In this document: piece by piece, positions 1-10,843 of the stretch
Position numbering within the stretch: the stretch's first letter is position 1
Layout of the letters: each line of letters opens with the position of its first letter
Assembly (NCBI RefSeq): GCF_029017545.1
Contig: NW_026555339.1
Location: forward strand, 24,724,438-24,788,437
Length of the DNA: 64,000 nucleotides
Reading direction: 5' to 3'
Source: Prosopis cineraria
Taxonomy: Eukaryota; Streptophyta; Magnoliopsida; Fabales; Fabaceae
Notes under the pieces: model-generated
Databases searched by the model: none
Seen by the model: the letters and a program-made list of their open reading frames with translations, nothing else
What the model was told of the DNA's origin: nothing
Position numbers and translations under genes: made by a program

Positions 1-1306
1 TTCGAGGTGCAGTATTAGAGATTATCTCCTTAATGCCTATTGAGGTGTAGCATTAGAGATTTGGACTCCTTAGTGTCTGTGTGATATGGTGTTAAAGTCA
101 ATGACACCCCATTATGTGCATTGGGAGAAACCATAGTTTGGAAGTATGATAAAACGCCTTTGGCCGAATGATTCTACTACTAAAGGTGTGCTCAAGGCCA
201 ATGAGAGTGTATATTAGTCTAAGGCGAGCCTATAGTTTCAAGTCGGGGTGTTTTAAAGGTTTAGTCGGTAGTGATCATGTTATATGTGAAAATGGTTAAA
301 AGTGGTGAATTATGGCAAATATTGATTAAGAGTGGTGAAATGATTTATATAAATGAAATTAAAGTGAATACATGATATATGTTATGTTATACTTCATATA
401 GTTGCATGTGGTAGTCAATAAGAGTTATTTCATTACTGAGATTTTTATCTCACCTTTGTGGTTACATGTTTACAGGATATAGTAGTGATCAGTGCAAGGG
501 AATAAAGGTTGGACCGACATAGTGGTGCCGTGGTTGTTTAGAAACTCTAAGTTTGTGTAATGAACTAATTTAATGTAGATTTTGTGTATGAATTGCTATA
601 GGGTTACATGCATGATTTGAATGGTTAAAAGTTGTTGAATGTTGAAATTGTGGTGAATGTCATGAGTTCTAGTGAATCTTAGCCCATATGTGGAGTTATA
701 TGATGAAATGAGTAATTTGGAGTTAAGATTGAGTTGTGATTATGTTGTAAATGTGATAGTAGTGAGAATGAAGTGAACTTGTAGTGATTTTGTAAAATCT
801 TAGCCCATATGTGTATATATATGGTGAAATGAATAACTGGGCTAAGATTACAGTAGTATATATGTGGTGAATATGTGAAAGTGATGAAATTGTAGTAAAA
901 ATGGCCAAAAAAGTGCTTTTGTGCCAAGTGATGAATAGTTATGGAAATGTAAAAATGGGCCATAAAGTGGTCAAATTTGGTATATGTGTATATATGAGAT
1001 GAATTGTGGTTAATCAAGTATGTTAGGTCCTTTTAGACTTGGTTTAAGGCCTTATGTGGTCTAATGAGACAATGGGGACGATTTGAGCACTTAGGTGCAT
1101 GAAATTTTTAGAAAAAATAACTTTTTATACCCAATGGTCCAAATTTAAATCAGACTATTAGATTGGATCCAAACTTATCTCATTAGTTAGCTTATGAGAT
1201 AAATTTTGTATGACCACTTGAATCACTCTGATCGGACGTTGTATGTGAAAACAGCACACGCTGGAAGTTCATCATTTCTGCTGTCAAATGACAATAGCAA
1301 ATTTGG
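1..1306 (+). mobile_element. Family A chromovirus LTR, both ends missing
   Basis: The segment aligns by eye with 22748-23960 of the nested family A LTR. It has the same degenerate minisatellite (gaggtgcagtattagagat and variants, 1-110), the same 'aaaccatag...aaaggtg' block and the same 'cactctgatcggacgttgta' block near 1227. Similarity stops at about 1306, just before the GC-rich block of the full copy. The left end runs off the window. It carries no coding sequence; small ORFs at 679-1017 are chance frames inside the LTR. The right boundary is approximate. Confidence 0.75.
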
Positions 1307-2310
1307 AGTCAACAAATTAAGTTCCTCATCTCACTCAACAAACTAATTTCAATCATATACAATCACAATAGTAACAAAATTCTCACAAAATAGCATTTTT
1401 AAATTAACTTTAATTATTATAAAATTATATCTAAATTTGTTAAAATAAAAAAAACACCATAAATATCATTTTCAAGCAATGTTTTCTGTCTCATTGATCA
1501 TTTTAAGGTTATACATTTCCTATATTAGCAATCCCAAGCAAAGAAAACATCATTCTTTAGCAAATGTAACAAACTCAATAAAATAGCAATGATTTTTAAA
1601 GAAATCGCACATTAGTTTTGGTTACCTAAATCAACTTCAATTGTAATAAAAATTGGTACTCTAGTACATTTTAATGTGTAGTTTTGAATGATAAAACTAC
1701 TCTAATCAAACAAGACATGAAATTTAAATTAAAAATTATTGAAACAAATGAGTCAAAATTCATAAAAAAATACAATTATCATAAATATACTATTTTAATC
1801 ACTCATTTTTATCTTAATGATTATCCTAAGGCTAACTATATCATCTACTACCATTCTCAAGTCAATAACACATCAAACATTAACAATTTTTGACACGCCA
1901 CAATACCAAAACGGACAACAAATGAGCAGGAACTTAAACAAGAAAAATTAACTAATAAAACAATCCATAACATTAAATAAATCAATCCCATAACCTAGAA
2001 ATATAAGGATATTGGAGGAAAATAAAGAAAAACCATATAAATCACACATCGACATACCTTGGAGAAGAGAGGATTGAAACCCAAAGAAGAAGAAAACCAG
2101 ATGGCCAATGATGGCATAGGAGATGGTGCCTTCACGTCGAAGAGGACGACGATGGTCAACGACAACAATGGAGGAAGATTGTGAGATTTTTATTGATTTT
2201 GTGTGTAGATGGAGAAGAGAGGAGACACAAAGACAAACAGGCGGGAATGAAAAATGAACCAACAAATTGATTAATAAAAAGGAATAAATGAAGGACTTGT
2301 TAATGCCCAT
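1307..2310. other. AT-rich non-coding stretch
   Basis: I see no gene here. A minus-strand ORF at 1948-2310 translates to low-complexity Ser/Leu/Phe-rich sequence without a recognisable domain. It lies next to the CACTA-like repeats, so it may belong to the inner part of that element. No matching left terminus was found. Confidence 0.4.
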
Positions 2311-2781
2311 TATTTATTCAACAATTTATGACAAGTGTTTTAAACACTTGTTATATATTGTGACAACTTTAAATGATGAGTGTTTAAAACACCCATCATT
2401 TAAAGTTTAATTTTTTTTATTTTTTTAACCTTCAAAAAATGAAATGTTGGGCACCTTTAAATGATAGGTGTTTAAACACATGTCATTTATTCTCAGACCT
2501 TTAAATGATGGGTATTGTAAACACCCATATTTAAAGATTAATTTTTTTATTTTTTTAAATTAAGAAATCAAAAGGTTGTCTACCTTTAAATGATAGGTGT
2601 TTGTCTACCTTTAAATGACAGGTGTTTTAAATAGCCGTCATTTAAAGTTTTACAATATATGACGTATATTTGAAACACCTATCATTTATTGCTTGACCAT
2701 CACCTGCCTCTCTCATAGTGACGTGTTTTCCTTTAATTGTCATTCTTTATGGCATCTTATATTCAAAATTTTGCAATAGTG
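2311..2781. mobile_element. CACTA (En/Spm)-like terminal region with subterminal repeats
   Basis: A short motif, TTTAAATGATGGGTGTTT with variants, recurs at least eight times on both strands between about 2330 and 2690, often as facing pairs (cctttaaatgataggtgttt). Clustered subterminal motifs in both orientations are typical of CACTA elements. Read on the minus strand, the right edge begins CACTATTGCAAAATTTTG (rc of 2764-2781), which fits a CACTA terminus. No left terminus and no transposase were found, so this is a fragment or a non-autonomous copy. Confidence 0.5.
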
Positions 2782-2816
2782 TGGGCTTAAAAATTTTAGT
2801 GTGGGCTTAAAAATTT
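2777..2816. repeat. 20-bp tandem repeat at the CACTA-like edge
   Basis: The unit tagtgtgggcttaaaaattt occurs twice head to tail (2777-2796 and 2797-2816) with no mismatch. It straddles the inferred edge of the CACTA-like fragment, so the edge may be a few bases off, or the duplication formed at the insertion or excision site. Confidence 0.8.
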
Positions 2817-4420
2817 ATCCTTGATGGAACTTGGGCTTGAAAGTATATTAAATTTACACTGGTGTTTGATAACATATGGGTAGAAGTTTTGAAGGTTTAG
2901 AAGCTTTATTAAGGAAATTGGAAGGGAAATGCAGTTTAGATGTTTGTAAAAATGTCCAAAAGAGAATTATATTTTAATAATACCATTTAGTTGGGATTAG
3001 ATGATATGAGAAGTTTGAAGACTTAAAAGATGATGAAAAATGACTTTAACTTGTTCTAGTTGATTAGAGACATATTACTATAGCAAAGAGTTTGTTTAAT
3101 TTGTTGGAAATATGTTAAAATTTTATTATATTTGAAGAAGAAGAAAAAAGAGACTTGATTGAAGCTGTGGGAAGGAAATTTTAAGAACTAGGCAATATAC
3201 CAAGTAATTAAATAACATTTCTCAATAAATAAAAGTGATAATTTTTCTCTTGCTTTATTTATAATTCAACTTTAATTATGAGAGTATTCGCATGGTTTTT
3301 TATTTTCTTAAAAGTACTATACATGCATGGATTGAATAAATTATTGATAAAAAGATCATTTGTACCTTACAAATTAAAAGACAATTTGAACTATAAGGAT
3401 TTTTATCCTCCATGCATGCCAGACACGTTTTATATGATTGAATATATAATGCTGGCTACTAACGATAATTTCGTTAGCCCTTGGCATATCATGGCATATC
3501 TAGCTAACAAGGTACATTGGAGGTGCTAACCCCATGTGTTAGCCAACACATGTGGAAGGGAGGGTGTAATTTCATGGGTATAATCCATACTTCTAGTCAC
3601 GCTGGATATTACTTATCCTTGTGGACTATGTATCCACGCCTGTTATTCATTCTGTTTAGGTTCTAACAGAACATAAGTTTTTCTAAGTCATATTCTTGCT
3701 CTTAAGAATTGTATTTTGTGATTTGTTTTATACAAGAGATATATTTCTAAATGGTTGATCATGATTCTCTACTTTCTTTTTGCTATTTTTGTTACTCAAT
3801 TATCAAGATTAAATTGTGTTGTTATTTTCTAACACATTCTATAATTAGATTAGTCTCTTGTTTCCTATTATATATTTATAATTATCATTATGTTTATTAT
3901 TATTATTTGGGAATGTTATTTAGTGGAAGAATTTTTGGTATTCGGATAGTAAAAGTAGACCTGCTCTTCAATAGACCTTATGGGACTCATTGAGAAAAGA
4001 AGTATTTTGTTGCTCTATTTACATTGTAGATTAATGTAAATATTTAAATGTTTTGGTTTTTATTCTAGAATTGCTCGATGAATCATATAGGCACAATCCT
4101 TAGTTAAATTATTTTGAATTTATATATGTATATGCTATGTCAGAGTAAAGCTCCAAATGCTACTAGAATATTCTTTTGGTAGGTTGTAGAGATTTTAGGT
4201 AGTCCAGCTTATAGAGAAGATTCTACCGAAATTTTTACAGCAAACTTTAATATTTTATTAATACTAGTAGTTGTCAAATACAAATGATAATTATATGATA
4301 AGATTGGTTAATTAATACATTAGAGATTATATGGATTTGGGCTTATGGGATATGAATTTCCTTGTACTCTAACCGATTACACTTTAGAAGTTCAGGGAGT
4401 GACAACTAGACACTTTGAAG
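2817..4420. other. Intergenic AT-rich sequence with a perfect hairpin
   Basis: I found no gene. ORFs at 3278-3529 and 3751-3993 have no recognisable domain and are Phe/Tyr/Ile-rich, as expected of AT-rich noncoding DNA. A perfect 8-bp stem with a 4-base loop (catgtgtt-agcc-aacacatg) lies at 3533-3552. The surrounding 3400-3700 has more balanced composition and may be a worn transposon piece. Confidence 0.4.
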
Positions 4421-5226
4421 TCTTGTTAAAATAAAAATTAATAATATTATTAAAATATTACATATTTTAATATTTAATAATTTAAATATTATTTATAAAT
4501 TTTCATCCAAAATGTATACATTATTTTTTAAATACTAACAGTTCAAATTAGTTTTTCAAAAAATTTATAAATGACTTGTAATTTTTTATATATTGATCAT
4601 ATTTCTAATATTGATTAAGTTTCTTAAATTTTTTGGATTCTTATTTATAAAATTTTTTATCAACTATCAGTTTTCCTCCAAAATATTGCAATAACCAACT
4701 TAACATTTTCATATTTGATATTTGCAAATTTGTATTAAAACAAAAGGAATGAACCTCCAAATTAATAGAGAGAATTTTTTTCCCTCATCTCTCAATTATT
4801 CTCTTGTTAAGTAGCTTTTTTAGTAGCATATTAATGTGACAAGTAATATCTTTCAAATAAGCATGTTTGTTGGTATATTGCTCCTAATCTTTCATGTTTA
4901 AGATTGTACCCCTAACACTGTAGTGTACAAAGAGTATTAAATTTGAGTGGTGCAATATTTTGGAGGAAAGTCATTAATTGACTAAAAAAAATTATAGAGA
5001 ATGATCAAAAAATTAAGAAATTTAATCAATATTAAAAATATAATTAATATGTAAAAAATTACAAGTCATCTATACATTTTGAAAAAAATTAATGTCAGCT
5101 ATTAATATTTAAAAAATAATTTATAAATTTTGGATGAATATTTATAAACAATAATATTTGAATTATTAAATATGAAAATATTTAATATTTTAGCAATATA
5201 TATTAAATTTTATTTTAATAAAATTT
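4421..5226. mobile_element. Fold-back MITE, about 0.8 kb
   Basis: The left arm (about 4421-4695) is the imperfect reverse complement of the right arm (about 4948-5226). For example, ttcctccaaaatattgcaat at 4673-4692 faces ttgcaatattttggaggaaa, and aatttataaatgacttgtaa faces ttacaagtcatc. It has no coding capacity. The outer ends are AT-rich and were not fixed by a target-site duplication. A diverged piece of the same family, matching the right arm, is seen near 49150-49280. Confidence 0.7.
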
Positions 5227-5487
5227 AGAATACCCATCGCTTCTAAAAAAAGAGTTTAGAAATAAATTAGTACTAAAAAATATGGTTAGAGTTTTATCTT
5301 TCACTGTGTGTGAACCTCACAAAAATGCCTCATTAGTAAAAAATGACAAACTTAACAACTAGCTAATAAAAGAAGTTTTTTTTTACTCCTCAAAAAAATA
5401 GTTCAAAGAAAAATTTGCCTCATTTATTAGTATCAAATGCCCATCACTCCTAAAAAAAATTCAATAATAAAAATGCATCTTAACCAT

Positions 5488-5690
5488 ATTACATGCATGA
5501 ATGTTCTTTGGGTTCAAACAATTGTACCGTGTTAAAAAAGTTGTTTCAAAAAGTCATGTTTTTAAATATTAATGGGAGCGTATACTCATACCGTGCTTTT
5601 AGGTTTGTCATTAAATCTTTTCCATGAATTTTTTTTTTTGAGTCAAGTCTACCTCGGCATTGTTAAATTTTCTATGGTTTTAAATTATTC
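5488..5690. repeat. Copy 1 of a dispersed ~200-bp repeat
   Basis: The block is clearly similar to 8125-8330. Shared landmarks are attacatgcatga, a gtcatgtttttaaatattaa segment, cattaaatcttttccatga, a T-run and gagtcaagtc. Weaker relatives occur near 5750-5830, 6600-6700, 9505-9575 and 11095-11330. No coding function is visible. Confidence 0.7.
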
Positions 5691-5884
5691 CTTTTAATAA
5701 AATAAAAAAGGCAACCATATACTGAATTCTTTCCTTGTCAAACCCTAGGAAGAAGTGTTCTTGGGTTCAATTGACTTATGCCATGTTTGAATGATTGCAT
5801 TAGAAAGTCATGTTCTTACTTTATAGTCATCAAATTGATGATCGGATTGTGTCCATTTTTTTTTTATTTTGAAAAATGAGTAAA

Positions 5885-6320
5885 TTTCTCCCCTGAACTT
5901 TAGGTCTAATAATACAATAAACATTAACTCATTTACTGTATAAATTATTTAATTTTTTAACTTTTAAAAACAGTGCAATTCAGCCTCTGCCATTAGCAAA
6001 AACTAACTTTAACCATTAGTTAATTATAAAATGACAGAAAAAGATTTTTAAAATTATAAAAAAGCAAAAAATTTGGCTCCTTTTTTGTAATTTTTGAGTC
6101 ATTATCTCTAATTTTTGAAATATTTACTGTAATTTTGTCTTTTCTGTAATTTTTGAAGTCATTTTTTAATTAACTAACAATTAAAATTAATTTTATTAAC
6201 GACAAAGCCAAATTAAATCGTTTTCTAAAGTTGAGGGAACAATTTACACAATAAATGAATTCATCAAGATCTATAGTGCCACTAGACCTAAATTTTAGGA
6301 GATAATTTGCATATCTACCC
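5885..6320. mobile_element. Fold-back MITE
   Basis: The arms are imperfect inverted repeats. On the left, ctgaactttaggtctaata and ccattagttaattataaaatg are mirrored on the right around 6150-6310 (tagacctaaattttaggag; aattaactaacaattaaa). It is noncoding. The minus ORF at 6170-6361 is a by-product of the right arm. It belongs to the same general group as 10465-10843, which shares the 'accattaactttaatcattag' motif. Confidence 0.7.
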
Positions 6321-6329
6321 TTTTCTTTA

Positions 6330-6720
6330 ACATCCTTAAGGAAGCACAACTTTGATCCCAAGAAGGGTGTGAATATTTTTAAAGCAAAGCAGATAATATA
6401 AGCTTTAAAAAATTCAACAAAAATTTGATGTATTTATTAACTCAAAAACTAAGAACACCACACGATGCATGGCAAGTTAATTAAATTAATGACCCTTGTC
6501 CATGAATGTATATGAAATGTGTAGTGTGTGGCCACAACAAGAAGGCTCCAATTTCTCCTTTTTCTTCTCTTCCTCTTATATTTTTCAAACTTGCCAGTCA
6601 CTTGAAGTTTTTTTGGGGTCCAATTCTACGCCGTGCTTAGTACGGCTGTTAAATTTTTTTTTTTTTTTTAGATTCTTGGGAAACAAGTCTAGCTAATTTA
6701 CTGGACATCAGCTAATTTTA
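6330..6720. repeat. Segmentally duplicated block, copy 1
   Basis: The segment resembles parts of 9940-10390: gcacaactttgat, gcaaagcagataatataagc, gtgtgtggccacaac and cctcttatatttttcaaac all have counterparts in the same order. This looks like an old local duplication rather than a transposon insertion. The + ORF at 6496-6696 is low complexity and is not called as a gene. Confidence 0.55.
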
Positions 6721-7287
6721 GGCAATCATCAAGTATCTTATTTAATTTATGTATTTATTAGATTTTGTTTATATATAGAAATATTAGTTTCAATGCCTAT
6801 AATTAGCTAATTTCAATTTTGAACTCATGTAAAAAAGTTTTCATATTTACAGTATTACTTGACGATCACATTATTTTCATTTCCAATCTTAATGGATTAT
6901 ATAATTTTATTGTTTTGATAATCATAGTTCTACATAATTAATTCATAACTATGATGTAAAAATCTACCAATTAAGGACACACTCTTCCGTTTTTTAATTT
7001 CCACTCTCTCTTCAAACAAAATACAATTAATTATAATATTATTTTGATTTTTTATTGCATCTCTCTCTCTCTATAACTGAAGACAATTTTATTGGAGATG
7101 TGGTCTAATGCTGATTGTGCATTGGTGGTTCTCCCAACGGAGATTTGATCTTTGATTTGCCACATTGTAAAAAACTATAATTTGCCTCTCCCTTCTGCTA
7201 GACTTAACTCCATTATAATATCATTTTTTTAAAACTAATTTGATTAATCATGAATGATATATGCATGTTAGAGTTTTTTTATAAGAA

Positions 7288-7852
7288 AAACATTACTTTT
7301 AATTTTTGTACTTTGTTCAGGTTTTGATATAGATTTTTACATTTTGTTTTCATTGTTTCAAGTCTATACACTTTCCTCCATCTATAACATTAGTTTTTAT
7401 ATTTTCATAGGGACATTGAAGTGGTGCAAATAGTGTTAATAATACTAATATGTTAATTAAGAATGTAAATTTTGTACTTATATATTAAATTGATGCTGAC
7501 ATGAAAATTTTAATAATATTTTTTTAAAAAAAAGCCTACGTGAAATTTATGCATTTTCCTTATCATTTAAAGAGTCTAGGTTAGTTTTTTTATTTCATCT
7601 GATGTAGATTTTTTTAATTTTTGCTTATTAAAAATTTCTATGTCAATATTAGTTTGATAAATAAGCACAAATTAAAAATGTTAATTGACATGTGTTAGCA
7701 TTATTAACACTATTTGAGTCACGTCAACATTTCTCTAAAAATATAGGGGCCAATGTTATAAATGGAGGAAAATGTAAGAATCTGAAATAGTGAAAATAAA
7801 GTATAAGAACCTATATTAAAGCCCAAGTAAAGTGTAAGGATCAATAATAGTT
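7288..7852. mobile_element. Fold-back MITE with ~220-bp arms
   Basis: The left arm (about 7288-7500) and right arm (about 7620-7852) are inverted copies. The left arm has ctttcctccatctataacat and gcaaatagtgttaataatac; the right arm carries their complements (atgttataaatggaggaaa; gcattattaacactatttga). No ORF is present. Outer boundaries are estimated from where similarity stops. Confidence 0.75.
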
Positions 7853-7923
7853 TTTTTTCTTTTTTATATTACAAACAAATTTCTTATTAGTAGAATAAGT
7901 TATTAATAATAGATATTTATTTA

Positions 7924-8073
7924 CTACAACAACAACAACAAGCCTTTATTCCACTAGGTGGGGTCGGCTACATGGATTGCAAGACAACATTGTACTCTAT
8001 CATTTATCAAGTTTTTAGAAATATTATTAATTAAGAGATCGCGTTCAACAACTTTCAAGAGTGTTCTCTTAAG
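7924..8073 (-). mobile_element. 5'-truncated LINE, 150 bp, with 20-bp TSD
   Basis: On the minus strand this is the 3' end of a plant LINE: the last codons of ORF2 (ending ...CLAIHVADPT, then stop), the conserved CCACCTAGTGGAATAAAG stretch and a (TTG)n tail, read on + as acaacaacaacaacaag. It is flanked by a perfect direct repeat, TAATAATAGATATTTATTTA, at 7904-7923 and 8074-8093. That is the target-site duplication of target-primed reverse transcription. The copy is dead on arrival. It is a relative of 21727-22615. Confidence 0.92.
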
Positions 8074-8124
8074 TAATAATAGATATTTATTTAAATTATA
8101 AAAAATAAATTCAAACTTAAAATT

Positions 8125-8330
8125 ATTACATGCATGAGTGTTCTTCGGGCTCAAGCAATTGCACCGGTGGTTTCGAAAAGTCATGTTTTTAAATATTAAT
8201 GGGAGGGTAAACTCATGCCGTGCTTTTATTTTAGGGAATTGTCCGTTGTCATTAAATCTTTTCCATGATTACCGTTTTTTTTTTTTTTTGGCTCAAGTCA
8301 AGTCGAGCCACGCATTGTTTATTGTTTATG
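8125..8330. repeat. Copy 2 of the dispersed ~200-bp repeat
   Basis: This is the partner of 5488-5690, with the same landmarks in the same order, ending in a T-run and a gctcaagtcaagtcgagcc segment. The + ORF at 8138-8344 runs along it, but the other copy does not keep the frame, so I do not call a gene. Confidence 0.7.
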
Positions 8331-10464
8331 TTTTATTTTGCTAACATAAGTAAACTCTATCAACAATAAAGATTATCTCGATAAATTTCCCTCAATTAAG
8401 TTGTTAGACAAATAAGGCTTAAAATTTGAATTTCCAACCACTTGTTTAATTTTAGACAATTGTTAGTGGGCAAAATGAAAATTAGACTATAGTTAAGGGT
8501 CACTTTTATTATAATTTTTTAAATATAGAAATGTTACTTATGATACCTATAATTATATAATATATAATTAATTATGGACGTCATACATATTTTCCATGAA
8601 CAAAACAAAATACATTTGTTTAATTACATAACAAGATAACCAAGAAGCTAAGTGATGGTAAATTCAAGATTATCTTTAGTTAGTGAGGGAAATTTTTATC
8701 ATAATTTTACTATATTTATAAAAATATTGTTTATGGTATATAATTTGAATAAAATATTTTAAACTACCGGCATAAGTTAAATGATCGAAAGTGACAACTT
8801 AAGAGAGTTTTCCAATTTTTTTGTTACAACGTAACTTTTTGATTACTTTCCATATTAATATCAAGTCATCAACAGTCTCATAGCTTGGATGTCCATTAAA
8901 GCCACGATATTGTATATACTAAATATTCACTTATTTTTTAATATCAATATATTAAAAAAATACACTATCATTTAATAGTATATTTAATCCTGCATACAAA
9001 AACAAAAAGAGCACAGGGGATCAAAGTACATATTTATTTTTTCATCTAATTTGATACTCTATATACAAAGTGACTTGCTCTCATTTTTTGAGTGCGTCTA
9101 ATTCTGCAGTTAAATGAAATAAAATAATTAAATTGAATTATATATTAAAAATTTAAAAAATATAAATATTGAAACAAATCAAAAAATAATTTATCAGGCC
9201 TATCCAACGTGAGTTAAAGACCAGAAAGTTATGCATAAAGTCTTTTTTTAGGGCCTTTACTGGTATACTTCTTTAAGCATAAGAAAATTGATTTACTTTT
9301 AATGTTATCCTCAATATATATAACATATTCACGAACTCTCAATCCAGACAATTTTTTTTTTTAATTTTTAAGGGAGAAAAATAATGTAACATTCTTTCCT
9401 ATATATAGCCTAAGAAATTAGAACAATATGATTGATTAAATTATTTTCTATAGTATTTTAAAGTATTATTTTTAGTGAAAGTAACCAAATTCTTTAAAGA
9501 CTCAATAGAAGTGTTCTTTAAGATCAGCTGAATTATGCCGTGTTTGACAGATTGTGTTAGAAAGTCATAAGAAAATTGATTTTACTCTTACTGTCAATGT
9601 ATAATATATATTGGGATAATAATATTAATGTCTCAAAAGAAGACTCCGGCTACCGACAAATTTTTTTAAAAAATAAATTATAAATATTAATTCAAATATG
9701 CAAACATAAATCAAATTACAAATTGAGAGTTACTTTCAGAATTTAAATGTCTTATTAGTAATTAAAACTCCTTAATTTACAATTATTTAAATTGATATTT
9801 GTAACTAATTTTTAAAAAAATTATAAATGGCCTAAATGTCATTAATTCTCTATTATAGAACTTAATTATCATTACATTCACTAAAAATATAGTATTTTGT
9901 CCAATTTGGCATTCATCTTATTTTTTGGGCAGCTCTAATTAAGCACAACTTTGATTTCAAGAAATAGGGTGTGCAATTTTTGAAAGAAAAGCAGATAATA
10001 TAAGCTTGAAAAAATTTTAAAAAAAAATTCATACATTGACTATTTTCTTTATTGATAACGATAGATGTACTTTTATTGGAGGTGAAACTATTTAAGATAC
10101 GACTAAATATTAAATTTATACACGTTTTTTTATGAAGATTCATATTTTAATTTATCATGTTGTTAGAAATTAATCCTTTCTACTGTACTCAACTTTGTTG
10201 GTTGCATTACTCTTTAATATCAGCACATGGTAAATTAAAGCTGTACTTTTGCCTAAACATATGAGTGTGTACTGTGTGGCCACAGCAACCTGGCTTCATT
10301 TTCTCTTCAGTGTATTGAATGTTAGAAAGTAATGTGTACCTGTCTTTATTCCTTTGCCTCTTATATTTCTTTAAGCTGAGCTAAAAAAAAAAAATTGATG
10401 TTACTCTTACCCTCTGTATATATTAAAAGGTTAATGATAAATTAGTCCTTAAATTATAAGTTTA
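8331..10464. other. AT-rich intergenic DNA with duplicated blocks
   Basis: No gene is seen. 9505-9575 resembles 5750-5830 (gaagtgttctt, atgccgtgtttga, gttagaaagtcat), and 9940-10390 resembles 6330-6720. Together these suggest an old duplication with an offset of roughly 3.6-3.8 kb. The minus ORF at 9913-10143 has no recognisable domain. Confidence 0.5.
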
Positions 10465-10843
10465 AAAACATTTAAGATCTTAAATTTGTTTTTTTTTGTG
10501 AAATATTTTCCCTGAACTGTTGAAAATAATGGAACATGATCCCTACCATTAACTTTAATCATTAGTTAACCCAAAAATGATAAGAAAAAACCCTCAAAAA
10601 TTACATAACATGACAAAAAAAGTAAAGAATTTAAAAATTTACATATAAGGACCCCAAAAATTAAAGAAAATGACCATGAAAATTTTATCAATATTTTTTA
10701 TATAATTTTTACAGTCATTTTTTATTATTTTTTATTCAACTAATAGTTAAAGTTAACTTTTGGTAACAGTAGGGATCAGATTGTACTATTTTTAAAAGTT
10801 GAAGGATAATATTGTATCAAAAATAAATTTAAGATTTTAAATG
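10465..10843. mobile_element. Fold-back MITE
   Basis: The left end, catttaagatcttaaattt, faces the right end, aaatttaagattttaaatg. Inside, gatccctaccattaacttt faces aaagttaacttttggtaac followed by agtagggatc. It is noncoding, with an AT-rich centre. It is similar in plan to 5885-6320. Confidence 0.75.

Noticed and set aside
679..1017. 112-residue His/Tyr-rich minus-strand ORF
   Set aside because: Lies within a family A LTR with repeated 'cttagcccatatgtg' phrases; composition reflects AT-rich repeats.
2311..2781. CRISPR-like array of short repeats
   Set aside because: Repeats are degenerate, in both orientations and unevenly spaced; they fit CACTA subterminal repeats in plant DNA.
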